Positions 12,208-21,166 of a stretch of DNA of 64,000 nucleotides are shown here, piece by piece. The stretch is taken from NCBI GenBank assembly GCA_026770025.1, contig JAMXDE010000003.1, positions 682,001 through 746,000 on the forward strand. The letters run 5' to 3'. Position numbers and translations under genes: made by a program. Origin of the DNA: Craspedostauros australis. Its lineage: Eukaryota; Bacillariophyta; Bacillariophyceae; Mastogloiales; Achnanthaceae. The notes under the pieces were generated by a model, which ran no database searches, was not told the DNA's origin, and saw nothing but the letters and a program-made list of their open reading frames with translations. The first letter of the stretch is position 1, and each line of letters starts with the position of its first letter.

Positions 12208-15200
12208 ATGAACACGATGGCGACCACCACGGCCGTGCCGAGCAGCTCCGCGCCGAGCAAGACCAAGACGAAGGCCAAGACCAGCAGCAAGGGCAAGCAC
12301 GGCAACAAGGAGAGCAACAAGACCTCCAAGTCCAAGACCGGCAGAGGCAGATCGAAGGGACCGTTGGAACGCAAGAAGAAGAGCGTGTCGATCGCCAGCG
12401 CGTCGAAAGGCAGCAAGAATGACACGGACGGCGAGACCGCCAAGACGGCCCGCAGCAGCGACAGCTCCTTGAGCACGGCAGGTGCCACCGACAAGTCGAA
12501 GCAGCGCACCAAGTCCAAGAAGTCGAAGCAGCGCTCCAGGAGCTTGACCAACGTGCCCCAGGCCGCTCTCGACAAGCACAAGAAGCTGTCGAAACGATCG
12601 GCCAATAAGGACAATAGCAAGGACAATAGCAAGGACAACAACAAGGACGTGCCGACAGTTGCCAGACCCAAGAAGACGAAGAATCAGGCGCCGGAGCGAT
12701 CGAAGAGTCTCACGATCAATCCCAGCGCTCTCAAGATGGCGGGCATCGTTGCTGGCAGCAGCAAGGATTGCAGCAAATCGCTGTCCAAGTCAACGCATCA
12801 TGAAGCCTCCAAGTCCAAGACGAAGAAGAAGCTCAAGACGGCCAGTTCGCATGCGAGTGTCACCAGGAGGTCGAGCGTGGGATCATCTGCCAAGACGCCT
12901 CAGCGCAGCATGAGTCTGGTGGAGCAGACCACCCAGATGATCGCGTCGAGCAGCGATGCTTCTTCTTTGGATGGTCAGGCATTGTCTAGCGAGCCGCAAG
13001 CAGCCGCGGAACCAGTGACGGACTCGCTTGAAACCACCGAATCCGGGACGAAAAAGAAACGCAAAGCCAGTGCGAAGACATCGAAGACCAAGAAGGCTTC
13101 CAACTTGGCTGGTGTCATCGATGAGGATGAGAATGGCGCGAAAGATGGCGCTGATGTCATTGACAACGACAACAGCAACAACGACAACAGTAGCAACGAC
13201 AACAGCGAGAATGAGCAGAAGGCGTCTGCTGAACAGACGTCCGACGCACCCTCATGCGACGACGCGCCAACATCGCATCTCCCCTCGTCCGCCATCCAAA
13301 GCGAAGTCCTGACGATGCTCAACGAAGACGGCAGCACGCACGACCAGTCTTCCAAACCGCGACCGCTCATGCGAGGACGCAAACCACAAGTCAACGCACG
13401 ACTCATGCGCAAGCCGGATGCCCTGGGAGCACAGTCGATGCATACGCGACGCCGCCGCAGCCGGGACAGGACCAAATGCAAGTACGATCGTTCCAGACCG
13501 GCCATGCGAGGTCGCAAGCCCAAGCGGTCGCAGAGTTTGACGCGCGATGATGTCGAACGCGATGACGATTTGTCGCAGCTGCCGCCGATGCGTGGCAGGA
13601 AGCCGTTGCGGCGCGTTAACAGTATGTCGGATTGCCACAGTTTGCTGCAGCAAACGCAGGAGATGGAGACGCAGTCGGAAGATTCCAACTCGATGGCGGA
13701 AGAAGAGGCCGAGACGCAGGCGGAGGCTCCATCCACGTCTGTTCATGGAGAGCAGGACAGTGCGATGGACCGCGGGCCCAACGCGCTGAGGCGCACAAAG
13801 AGTTTGGAGATGATGCAGACCGTCCCATCCACGAAAGCGGACCAGCCTGTCCACGCCAACAAAGACGGCAGCGACAACAGCGGCGACGACGACATTGATG
13901 ATGATGATCATAACGATAATGATAACGATTTTGGAGACTACGAGATGGATCTCAGCGGCGACAGCGCACATGGTGCCGCGACGGCGGTGCCGCCACCACG
14001 CGAGCCAAAGCGAGGGACGAAGCCACCTGTCAGGTCCAAGAGTCTCACGGGGGAATTCGGTGCTACTGACCAATCGAGCCTGTTCGTCAAGAACGCGCCT
14101 GACGACGACACCAGCAACAGCGAGGAGCAGCATGACACCATCGAAAACTCCAGCCACCAACGTGCCCATTCCACCGACGAGACCAACGCAACCAAGTCCA
14201 AATCGTCATCCAAGAAGGATTCCAAGCGAAAGAGCCTGAAGCAGTCCAAGAGCTTGATCGTAAACCCCACCAGCGAACAGGATACGACAACGCAGGCGTC
14301 GAAGGATGGAGATGAAGCAGCGTTGGACAAGGATCATCGCGACGGTGAATACGAAATGGCACTCTCGGGCAACAGCGAGCATGGGCCGCCAGAGAAGAAG
14401 GACAAGAAGAAGCGATCCAAGTCCACCAAGCGGTCTGGCACTGGTGAGAATTCAAAACGTGAGTCACGATCCCTCGACGGCAAGAGCAGCCACTCGAAAC
14501 GTGCCTCCCGGTCTGTTGACACCAAAAGCAATCACTCAAAACGCGCCTCTCGATCTGTTGACAAGAGCAGCCACTCCAAGAGGGCGTCTCGTTCCCTAGA
14601 CAAGAGCAGCCACTCGAAACGAACAGCTCGGTCGATGGACAAGAGTGGCCACTCAAAGAGGACATCTCGGTCCCTCGACAAGAGCAGCCACTCCAAGAGG
14701 GCAACTAGGTCGCTGGAGAAGAAGAGCAGCCACTCGAAGCGGAAAACCCGATCACTGGACAAGAGCACGCACTCCAAACCGGTGTCTGGAAGTTCCGACA
14801 AGGAGCCGTCAAAGCGGCAACCGAGAAGCCTCGAAAAAGGCAGCTCGATCCGCAGCTCGCGCAGCACGGATTCGGGATGCTCCAAACGTGCAGGACGAAG
14901 CATCGATGGCAACTCCATGCGCAGCACCCGCAGCGAGGAATCTCTCATCTCCATGAGAGCATCAAGGAGCGTCACCATCGGAGCTGATTCTTCTTCTCGG
15001 CGTGGGCCGCGGTCGTCCAGCAAAAGCCGCAGCTCGAGCCGCTCGCGGCGTGCTTCCCGCTCCGGCGACGTCACCCTGTCCGAGAAGGATATTGAAGACG
15101 CATTCATGCTGAGCAACGTCAATTTCATCAATAAGTTGGATGAGTGCGCATCCGCACCTCGCATGCGATCATGTACGTCAGAGGGCTCGCTCAGAAACAC

Positions 15201-16269
15201 CAAGTCGTCACTGTCTGCATCCAAACACACGCAGAGGCACAACTGGTACGCCAAGAAGAATGAATCGGATGATGAAGATGGCTCCGTCAAGAGCGCCACC
15301 AAGAAGGACAGGTCGATGATGAGCGGGCTGCATTACCGTCCCGGTCAGGGCTTGCGCCCCAAACGCAACAAGTCCATGACGCGAGAGAACCAGGTGACGA
15401 AGGTGAAATGGATGATGGAGCGCATCATCGATGACGACTTTGACATGAGCCAGCAGGCGAAGGGGGCATCAACTCTGAGCCTGGCAGCGACCATCCGAGG
15501 GAATGCGTCGAATCGCCGACTGGGCGACGGCGGCATGAACAGCCGTCGTAACCTTGCGAGAGATAGTATGAGATCCGTGACCGGCGGCGAAGAGCAGCAA
15601 TATCCGTCTCAGCGCAGGCCGTTTGGTGTGAGGCGACAGGATGCGCCGGATACTGACCATGTCTTCGCCCCACCAAGTCGCCGTCGCGTCGTTGATAGGC
15701 GCCAGCATGACTGGATGTACCAGGACGATCCATGGGGCGAGGACTTCAAGGGGAGGAACGCAGTCAGTCTCGAAGATTCCGACGGTGCTTCCATCCGAAG
15801 CTTTGGAGATGACGATGAGGAGGGGGAATGCAACTTCGATGACAGCTTGCTGTTCAACGAATCACCCATTCATAAGCCGGTCAAGTTCGTTCCGAAGTCC
15901 CAGCTCGCCGCGCCTATTCTGGAAGAAGAACCCAAACCGGTCAACAACGCCCCAATCCCCATTGGCAAGGCGCTTGATCCATCAGAGCTGCGGGCCTTGC
16001 TGAACCTGCCCAGAACAAAACCCCAAAAGAGTGCGACGGACGATGATATTCCCGCGTACTTCCGTGATGATTACAACAACAACGAGGCCATGCCGAAAGC
16101 GTTCGCGCTATCCAAAGGTGACGAGCCGCTGACGTCCAGATCGGACCATGGCCCGCCGGGTGCATCCTCTCTCTTCTCCCCCGGCAATGGAGCTGCTGCT
16201 CGTGTTCCCATGCGTATGAAACGCGGGGACTTTCGAGCCTCCAATACGGAGCATGTGCGCCGATGCTAA
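12208..16269 (+). CDS. Very basic Ser/Lys/Arg-rich repeat protein, function unknown
   Basis: A 1353-aa intronless ORF of extreme composition. It has three visible motif systems. First, about nine short RSxSL/RxNSM motifs (RSRSLT, RSKSLT, RSMSLV, RSQSLT, RTKSLE, QSKSLI) are spread along the protein and resemble basophilic kinase or 14-3-3 sites. Second, MRGRKP occurs three times, with weaker cousins such as KRGTKP. Third, a tandem array of 13-aa units (DKSSHSKRASRSL type, 39 nt each, about nine copies) lies around 14470-14800. Acidic Asp-rich segments alternate with the basic ones. No folded domain, signal peptide or membrane segment was seen. A nuclear, chromatin-bound or scaffold role would fit the composition, but that is a guess. 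The long open frame with consistent motif repeats argues that it is truly coding. Confidence 0.82.
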   Translation: MNTMATTTAVPSSSAPSKTKTKAKTSSKGKHGNKESNKTSKSKTGRGRSKGPLERKKKSVSIASASKGSKNDTDGETAKTARSSDSSLSTAGATDKSKQRTKSKKSKQRSRSLTNVPQAALDKHKKLSKRSANKDNSKDNSKDNNKDVPTVARPKKTKNQAPERSKSLTINPSALKMAGIVAGSSKDCSKSLSKSTHHEASKSKTKKKLKTASSHASVTRRSSVGSSAKTPQRSMSLVEQTTQMIASSSDASSLDGQALSSEPQAAAEPVTDSLETTESGTKKKRKASAKTSKTKKASNLAGVIDEDENGAKDGADVIDNDNSNNDNSSNDNSENEQKASAEQTSDAPSCDDAPTSHLPSSAIQSEVLTMLNEDGSTHDQSSKPRPLMRGRKPQVNARLMRKPDALGAQSMHTRRRRSRDRTKCKYDRSRPAMRGRKPKRSQSLTRDDVERDDDLSQLPPMRGRKPLRRVNSMSDCHSLLQQTQEMETQSEDSNSMAEEEAETQAEAPSTSVHGEQDSAMDRGPNALRRTKSLEMMQTVPSTKADQPVHANKDGSDNSGDDDIDDDDHNDNDNDFGDYEMDLSGDSAHGAATAVPPPREPKRGTKPPVRSKSLTGEFGATDQSSLFVKNAPDDDTSNSEEQHDTIENSSHQRAHSTDETNATKSKSSSKKDSKRKSLKQSKSLIVNPTSEQDTTTQASKDGDEAALDKDHRDGEYEMALSGNSEHGPPEKKDKKKRSKSTKRSGTGENSKRESRSLDGKSSHSKRASRSVDTKSNHSKRASRSVDKSSHSKRASRSLDKSSHSKRTARSMDKSGHSKRTSRSLDKSSHSKRATRSLEKKSSHSKRKTRSLDKSTHSKPVSGSSDKEPSKRQPRSLEKGSSIRSSRSTDSGCSKRAGRSIDGNSMRSTRSEESLISMRASRSVTIGADSSSRRGPRSSSKSRSSSRSRRASRSGDVTLSEKDIEDAFMLSNVNFINKLDECASAPRMRSCTSEGSLRNTKSSLSASKHTQRHNWYAKKNESDDEDGSVKSATKKDRSMMSGLHYRPGQGLRPKRNKSMTRENQVTKVKWMMERIIDDDFDMSQQAKGASTLSLAATIRGNASNRRLGDGGMNSRRNLARDSMRSVTGGEEQQYPSQRRPFGVRRQDAPDTDHVFAPPSRRRVVDRRQHDWMYQDDPWGEDFKGRNAVSLEDSDGASIRSFGDDDEEGECNFDDSLLFNESPIHKPVKFVPKSQLAAPILEEEPKPVNNAPIPIGKALDPSELRALLNLPRTKPQKSATDDDIPAYFRDDYNNNEAMPKAFALSKGDEPLTSRSDHGPPGASSLFSPGNGAAARVPMRMKRGDFRASNTEHVRRC
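14470..14800 (+). repeat. 39-nt coding tandem repeat (13-aa Ser/Lys/Arg unit)
   Basis: About nine units encoding variants of DKSSHSKRASRSL, with occasional extra codons. Neighbouring units differ at many synonymous positions, so the array is not freshly expanded. Confidence 0.85.
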
Positions 16270-16777
16270 AGCATGATCATGAGCGTGATCATGAGCAGGC
16301 AGGCATGAGTATGAGTACGGACACCCAAGCTTGGAGAAGAAGCTGTGCCTTGCAACGTCTGCATGCTCGCACCCGTACCATGCAACAGCAACTGACCATG
16401 AGGAGAGGGATACATTGAATGATCCCGAGAGAGAACGATACGAGCACCGTTGCGGCATGTGAACACTGAATGCCATTGTGGCCCATTACACATATAAGTA
16501 GAATAGTATGTCATGATATGTATTACACAGTCTGTTGCTGTGAACGTTGCCAAGGTTGCTACGGACTGACCACGAAAGGCAAAGCAGCACTGCATGACAC
16601 CAATGCACAAACACTGTGCGATGCTGTACTTGATACTCGATGCTTGACCGGTGAGCAGGGAGCATCAGAGTCGTACTCTATTCCCCTTGAGGAACTTGAT
16701 GAATCATGCGAGAGCGAGTACGTTGCAAACAGCGTACGAATACGTGCACTCGTACCATACGAGCTACACCACCAACT
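16270..16777. other. Intergenic region between convergent genes
   Basis: About 500 nt between the 3' ends of the basic repeat protein and the alpha/beta hydrolase. It holds several palindrome-like CATGATC/GATCATG copies near 16272-16295. Nothing else was recognised. Confidence 0.5.
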
Positions 16778-17905
16778 TCACTCCTGCTCCATCTTCTTCG
16801 CCAAATCATCCAACACGGCTTCCGCATGCTCAAAGTAGAGCGAGTGACCAGCCTCGACCTTGTGCAAGGTGGAATCGGAGAGGATGGAATGCAACCATCC
16901 TGCGGATGCCATTGGAACTGTCCCGTCCTTGGTGCCGTACCACAACCCCACGGGAACGTCGATACGGCCGTACGCTGCCACCGCGCTGTCGGCATCGGGC
17001 GCATTGGGTCGCGCGAACATGGGCGAGAGACCCTGCTGACAGTCGATGGCCGCACCGTACCCCCAGTTCTTTTGCGCATCCTGTATCCATTGTCGCAGCG
17101 TGTCCTTCGAATCGGGTGCATTCTTTGCCATCTGTGGGAACATGCTTTGGAATCCACCCAGGCGGAACATCGCGAAGGACATGGCGCTGAGGCCCATGGC
17201 GGTGAGCGGTCCCGACAGAAAGACGGGCATGGAGTTGTACATGCCCTCGAAGACTCCGCTGGGATGTCGCCATGAGAAGTAGCCGGAGGCGCTGACGTCG
17301 CTGACGCCGACGATATTGGCAGCAGCGCGCACTCGATTGCGGATGGTCGGGTCTGAATGACTGAGGCACGCCATGACGTACGGCCCGCCGTTGCTCATTC
17401 CCATGACACCGTACCTCGATGTGATGTTGAGATGCGTGGCGACCGAATCGATGAGCCTGGGCCAATCGTCCTGGATGGAGTACTTGGTGTAGTACCCGGT
17501 TGGCAAGGACGTGCCGCCAAATCCCGGCTTGTCGACGCACACCAGATGGATCTTGCGTTCCTTGTAGACGTCCTTCATTGCGGCGACGCTGTGCAAGGCC
17601 GGTTCTTCTGCCGACGCCGGCATGCCGCCAAAGTAGAAGACGACGTGCTTGGCATCGTGCAGCGCAGATCCCCATTGCGTGACCTTGACCTGCGATATGC
17701 CACGCAGGAAGCTTTCCTGGATGCTCGTGGATGCTTGGCCATCGCCTGCGCTGCTCTGGTTCGTCAGCAACGACGCGGCGTCGATCACCGTGCGTGCCAA
17801 CGGGGTGGGAAGGTGGAATGTTGGTCGGTCCTGCTCCGCGCCATCGTCCATGTTGTTGGAATCATCGCCAGGTGGAGAGGACATGTTCGCACAAGAAGCA
17901 GACAA
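16778..17905 (-). CDS. Alpha/beta-hydrolase fold protein
   Basis: A single-exon, 375-aa protein. HVVFYFGGMPAS suggests the oxyanion-side loop, and VCVDKPGFGGTS fits strand 4 of the fold. GMSNGG is the nucleophile elbow (GxSxG). Near the C-terminus, LWYGTKDGTVP supplies a candidate acid and VEAGHSLYF the catalytic His. The complete triad argues for an active serine hydrolase such as an esterase, lipase or peptidase; the substrate cannot be told. The N-terminal ~30 aa are polar and lack a signal peptide, and a second Met lies at residue 8. It is divergent from the papain-like protease gene, with about 600 nt between the starts. Confidence 0.87.
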   Translation of the reverse strand: MSASCANMSSPPGDDSNNMDDGAEQDRPTFHLPTPLARTVIDAASLLTNQSSAGDGQASTSIQESFLRGISQVKVTQWGSALHDAKHVVFYFGGMPASAEEPALHSVAAMKDVYKERKIHLVCVDKPGFGGTSLPTGYYTKYSIQDDWPRLIDSVATHLNITSRYGVMGMSNGGPYVMACLSHSDPTIRNRVRAAANIVGVSDVSASGYFSWRHPSGVFEGMYNSMPVFLSGPLTAMGLSAMSFAMFRLGGFQSMFPQMAKNAPDSKDTLRQWIQDAQKNWGYGAAIDCQQGLSPMFARPNAPDADSAVAAYGRIDVPVGLWYGTKDGTVPMASAGWLHSILSDSTLHKVEAGHSLYFEHAEAVLDDLAKKMEQE

Positions 17906-18511
17906 CTTGGTGGTATTGCAGCACGTGTGGAGTATTGGCAGATTATTGGCAGATTATTGGTAGAGAAGCTACGAATACAATGGCATGGTCCTGGAGAGGA
18001 TCAGCATCATCTGGGAAAGAACAAGTGTCGCAAGGCAACGCAACGCAACGCAACACAACACAAGCAACATCCCTTGGTTTTGGGCTGCTCGTTGGTGCCG
18101 ATGTTGTTGGAGATGGATCGGAACAACATCGTCGATCAACGAACACTGCACACGAAACACGAAGGTGATATTCGTGAATGAAGTTGACCGCATGACTCAA
18201 TTCTTGGACGTGGAAAGTACTGTAATAGTGTCATTTTGAAGAATCCAGATTTTCTGGTCTGTCCAGAAAGATCTTTGATGTGTCATTCCGCGAAGAACAA
18301 GATCGAGAGGGAGGAATTGCGCATGATGTCAACGCAAGGACTCGCTTCAGATCCCCACACAAATTGGAAAGGCAATCCATCCAACAAGGAAGGAAGCACA
18401 AGCACAAGCGACCATACGAATAGAGAGTGAAGTGCCAACCAAGCGGGAAACAATCCATCCTTCACTGAGACCAGCACCAAGAACAACACCAAGAAGAAAG
18501 AAGCAAGAAGC
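17906..18511. other. Divergent promoter region
   Basis: About 600 nt between the starts of the hydrolase (-) and the cysteine protease (+). It contains short direct repeats such as GGCAGATTATTGGCAGATTATTGG (split across 17937-17960) and a CAACGCAACGCAAC run near 18037-18056. No gene is visible. Confidence 0.5.
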
Positions 18512-20119
18512 ATGAAGTTGTCTGCCATCGTCGCCTCTGCGCTGTCTGTGCTCTGCACTGCTGATCAGATTGCGCCAGCAACGACCGCGCACACGGGTCC
18601 GCTCTCCAACCAACCGGCGACCGTCACCATCACGCAGAAATCCTTCCGATCCTGGCTGAACCAACATGGCAAGCAGTACGAATCGCAGGAGGAGCACGAG
18701 CGACGCTTCGCTATCTACCAACGCAACGGCCAGTTGGCGGCGCAGCACAATCGTGCCTTCCGTGCAGGATACACCTCGTACTCCATGTCGTTGGATGGTC
18801 CCTTTGCGGATATGACTGCGGATGAATTCCGATCGTCCCATATCATGGAGCCGCAGGACTGCTCGGCGACGACGCACAAGTCGTCTGGCACCATCGATTC
18901 ACTGAAGGCAGTACGGTGAGACTTTGTGTTGATGGTACTAGTATGGCGGTTGGAGCGTGTGTTGGCGAGGTTGCTGTTCCATTCTTGCCCCATTGCTTTG
19001 GATGATTGTTTTCTCACGTTGCCCAACCTATTTCACTCAACCTCTCCTCACACAACTCGACTCTACTCACTCTACTCTAATTTATTGTTCACTGCAAACT
19101 GCACGCTAATCTACCCTGCCATTGATTGCTGCAGAGGCATGATTGCCGAAGAATGGTGCAAACCGACGGAGGTGGACTGGCGCAACAAGGGCATCATCAC
19201 CCCCATCAAGAATCAGGCGCATTGTGGTTCCTGCTGGACCTTCTCCACGACGGGCTGCCTCGAGTCGCACGTCTGTCTGGAGAAGCGCCGATCGATGCAA
19301 CATGCCGCTGCCCAACAGGGTGGCGATGCTAGCCTCACCGATCATGACTTTGATTGCACGCAATGGACCGGGCTGGCAGAGCAGCAGCTTGTGGATTGTG
19401 CGCAAGATTACAACAACAACGGCTGCGACGGTGGTTTGCCAAGTCAGGCATTCGAGTACATCTACTACAACGGTGGCATCGACACGGAGGTTGCGTATCC
19501 GTACCAGGCAGAGGAGACCGGCACATGCAGCTACAAACGCAAGGGCAAAGGAGCCAAGGTGGTGGGCGTCTACAACATCACCAGCGGCGACGAAAAGGAG
19601 CTGGTGCAAGCCGTCAAGGAGATTGGACCTGTCAGCATCGCCTACCAAGTCTCGCCAGATTTCCGCCTCTACGAGCACGGCATCTACGACAGCTTCAACG
19701 CCACGAGCAATCAGACCATGTGCCACAACACCCCGCACGACGTCAACCACGCGGTCGTTGCCGTTGGGTTGGGAACCACCGACGATGGCAGGGACTATTA
19801 CATCGTTCGCAACTCCTGGAGCAAGACCTGGGGCATGGAGGGGTACTTCTGGATGCTGCGTGGAGAGAACCTATGCGGAGTCAGCGACTGCGCGTCCTTC
19901 CCCTTGGTGCCAACGTCTGTTGGTCACTCGACTCCCACCAATGGCGGCAACCATGATGAAAATGTTGCAGGTTCTCACATGCACAGTCACATGCACAATC
20001 ACATGTACGATCACATGTACGATGAAGCTTCAGTTGCAGATGGACGTTCTTCTTCAAACAGCGAATCCTACCTTCGCAAGGGTAGTTCAAACAAGGAAGT
20101 CGAAGCTGAGAAGTTGTAG
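18512..20119 (+). CDS. Papain-family (C1) cysteine protease with I29 propeptide and His-Met tail
   Basis: Exons 18512-18915 and 19135-20119 join in phase 2 (CG|A gives Arg) and yield 462 aa. An N-terminal signal peptide (MKLSAIVASALSVLCTA) is followed by an inhibitor-I29-like propeptide (FRSWLNQHGKQYESQEEHERRFAIYQRN). The mature enzyme starts near VDWRNKGIITPIKNQ. The catalytic Cys is in CGSCWTFS, the His in DVNHAVVAVG and the Asn in VRNSWSKTWG; the oxyanion Gln precedes the Cys. These are all the residues needed for cathepsin-like activity in a lysosome, vacuole or outside the cell. The loop after the active Cys is longer than usual (SMQHAAAQQGG). The C-terminus carries an unusual His-Met repeat (HMHSHMHNHMYDHMYD) that could bind metal. 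Confidence 0.92.
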
Positions 20120-20608
20120 CGAAACACTAGTGAATAACCAATGAAGAACTAGTGAACACCTATTATGCGTATGAGATGAGATGGATTGCGAGTAGTGTCG
20201 AAGTAGCAACTTCTATTGCTGAATGGAATGGATTGGATCATAGACTGATATCTCCCTCTAGCTTTGCAATGTTACCGCCTGTTTGTACTGGAAGAGCGCA
20301 TAGAAGTGAATTTTCGATGCCTCGGAGTGTCAACGCCACGACTAACCAGTTACACACAAAAGAGAAGGGAGAAAGATCCATTCCGGGAACAGAGAGGAAT
20401 AACCAGTCCACGAACAGAGCACGTCGTACATCAGCCACTGTAACCGGCTTGTCTCCGAGGACCGCAGAGCCGATGCACCTCAAGAGACACCAACAGCACA
20501 CAATTTATTCGATCGCCCATCAACATCACCAACCACAGCCACCAACCACAGTCACCAACAACAGTCGCCAACTGCAGTCACCAACCACAGTCACCAACAA
20601 CAGTCACC
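20120..20608. other. Intergenic region with CACCAACAACAGT-type repeats
   Basis: The 3' flank of the protease and 5' UTR of the next gene. From about 20525 to 20607 there is a degenerate tandem repeat of ACCACAGTCACCAACAACAGTC units that runs up to the start codon at 20609. Confidence 0.6.
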
Positions 20609-21166
20609 ATGGGTAATTCATCCTCCTCGTCGTACCACCAATACCACAACGACTTTGAGCTCGTGATCCGCGTCGCCAAGGATTTGGAGCACACCTTGGA
20701 GCAGGCATGCGACGTCGATCTCGATGACCGAACCATCGGCTTGCAAGACAAGATCACCATCGCCGAACGGCAGCTTAGTTTGAGCCGAGAGACGATCAAG
20801 CAGCTGCGCTATCTCGTCACCTGTGAGTACGATGTGGTGCTGTTTGTTGTGTCGTCTGTGGTGCGGAGCCATGCATGATGCTTGTGTATTGTGCATGATG
20901 TGAAGGCACGAGTCTTTTTTCTCAGTTTGGCGAAACGATACTTTCTTACATCCCGGACCTTTTTCTGACCCGCTGCTTTGCTGCTCGTACTATTTGGTAC
21001 AGTGAGGAATAAATTGGTGCATGACCCCACATTCAACAAGTTGCCCGACCGCAAAGCATTTGCGACCACCTACGAAAAGGCGGGCGTGGAGCTGCACCAG
21101 AAGATCAAGGAACATGGCCGTGGCGGTGGCGGATCGTCGGAAAGCTCCGGTTGCGTCATTTCATAA
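20609..21166 (+). CDS. Small protein with N-myristoylation and CaaX signals and a HEPN-like motif
   Basis: Exons 20609-20822 and 21003-21166 join in phase 1 (T|TG gives Leu) and encode 125 aa. The N-terminus MGNSSSSS fits the myristoylation pattern (Gly2, Ser6). The C-terminus ends in CVIS, a CaaX box of the farnesyl type. Both lipid sites would pin the protein to a membrane. Between them lies a helical domain: the first part has heptad-like leucines (LVIRVAKDLEHTLEQ, ERQLSLSRETIKQLRYL) and then LRNKLVHD. The spacing R-x4-H in RNKLVH is the hallmark of HEPN-type helical domains, some of which are RNases. The splice falls inside that helix and restores it, which supports the gene model. Family assignment to HEPN is tentative; catalysis is not shown. 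Confidence 0.8.

Noticed and set aside
12975-15302. Long minus-strand ORFs opposite the basic repeat protein (up to 305 codons)
   Set aside because: They mirror the biased codons of the + gene (Ser/Leu/Arg-rich shadows) and show no domain of their own.
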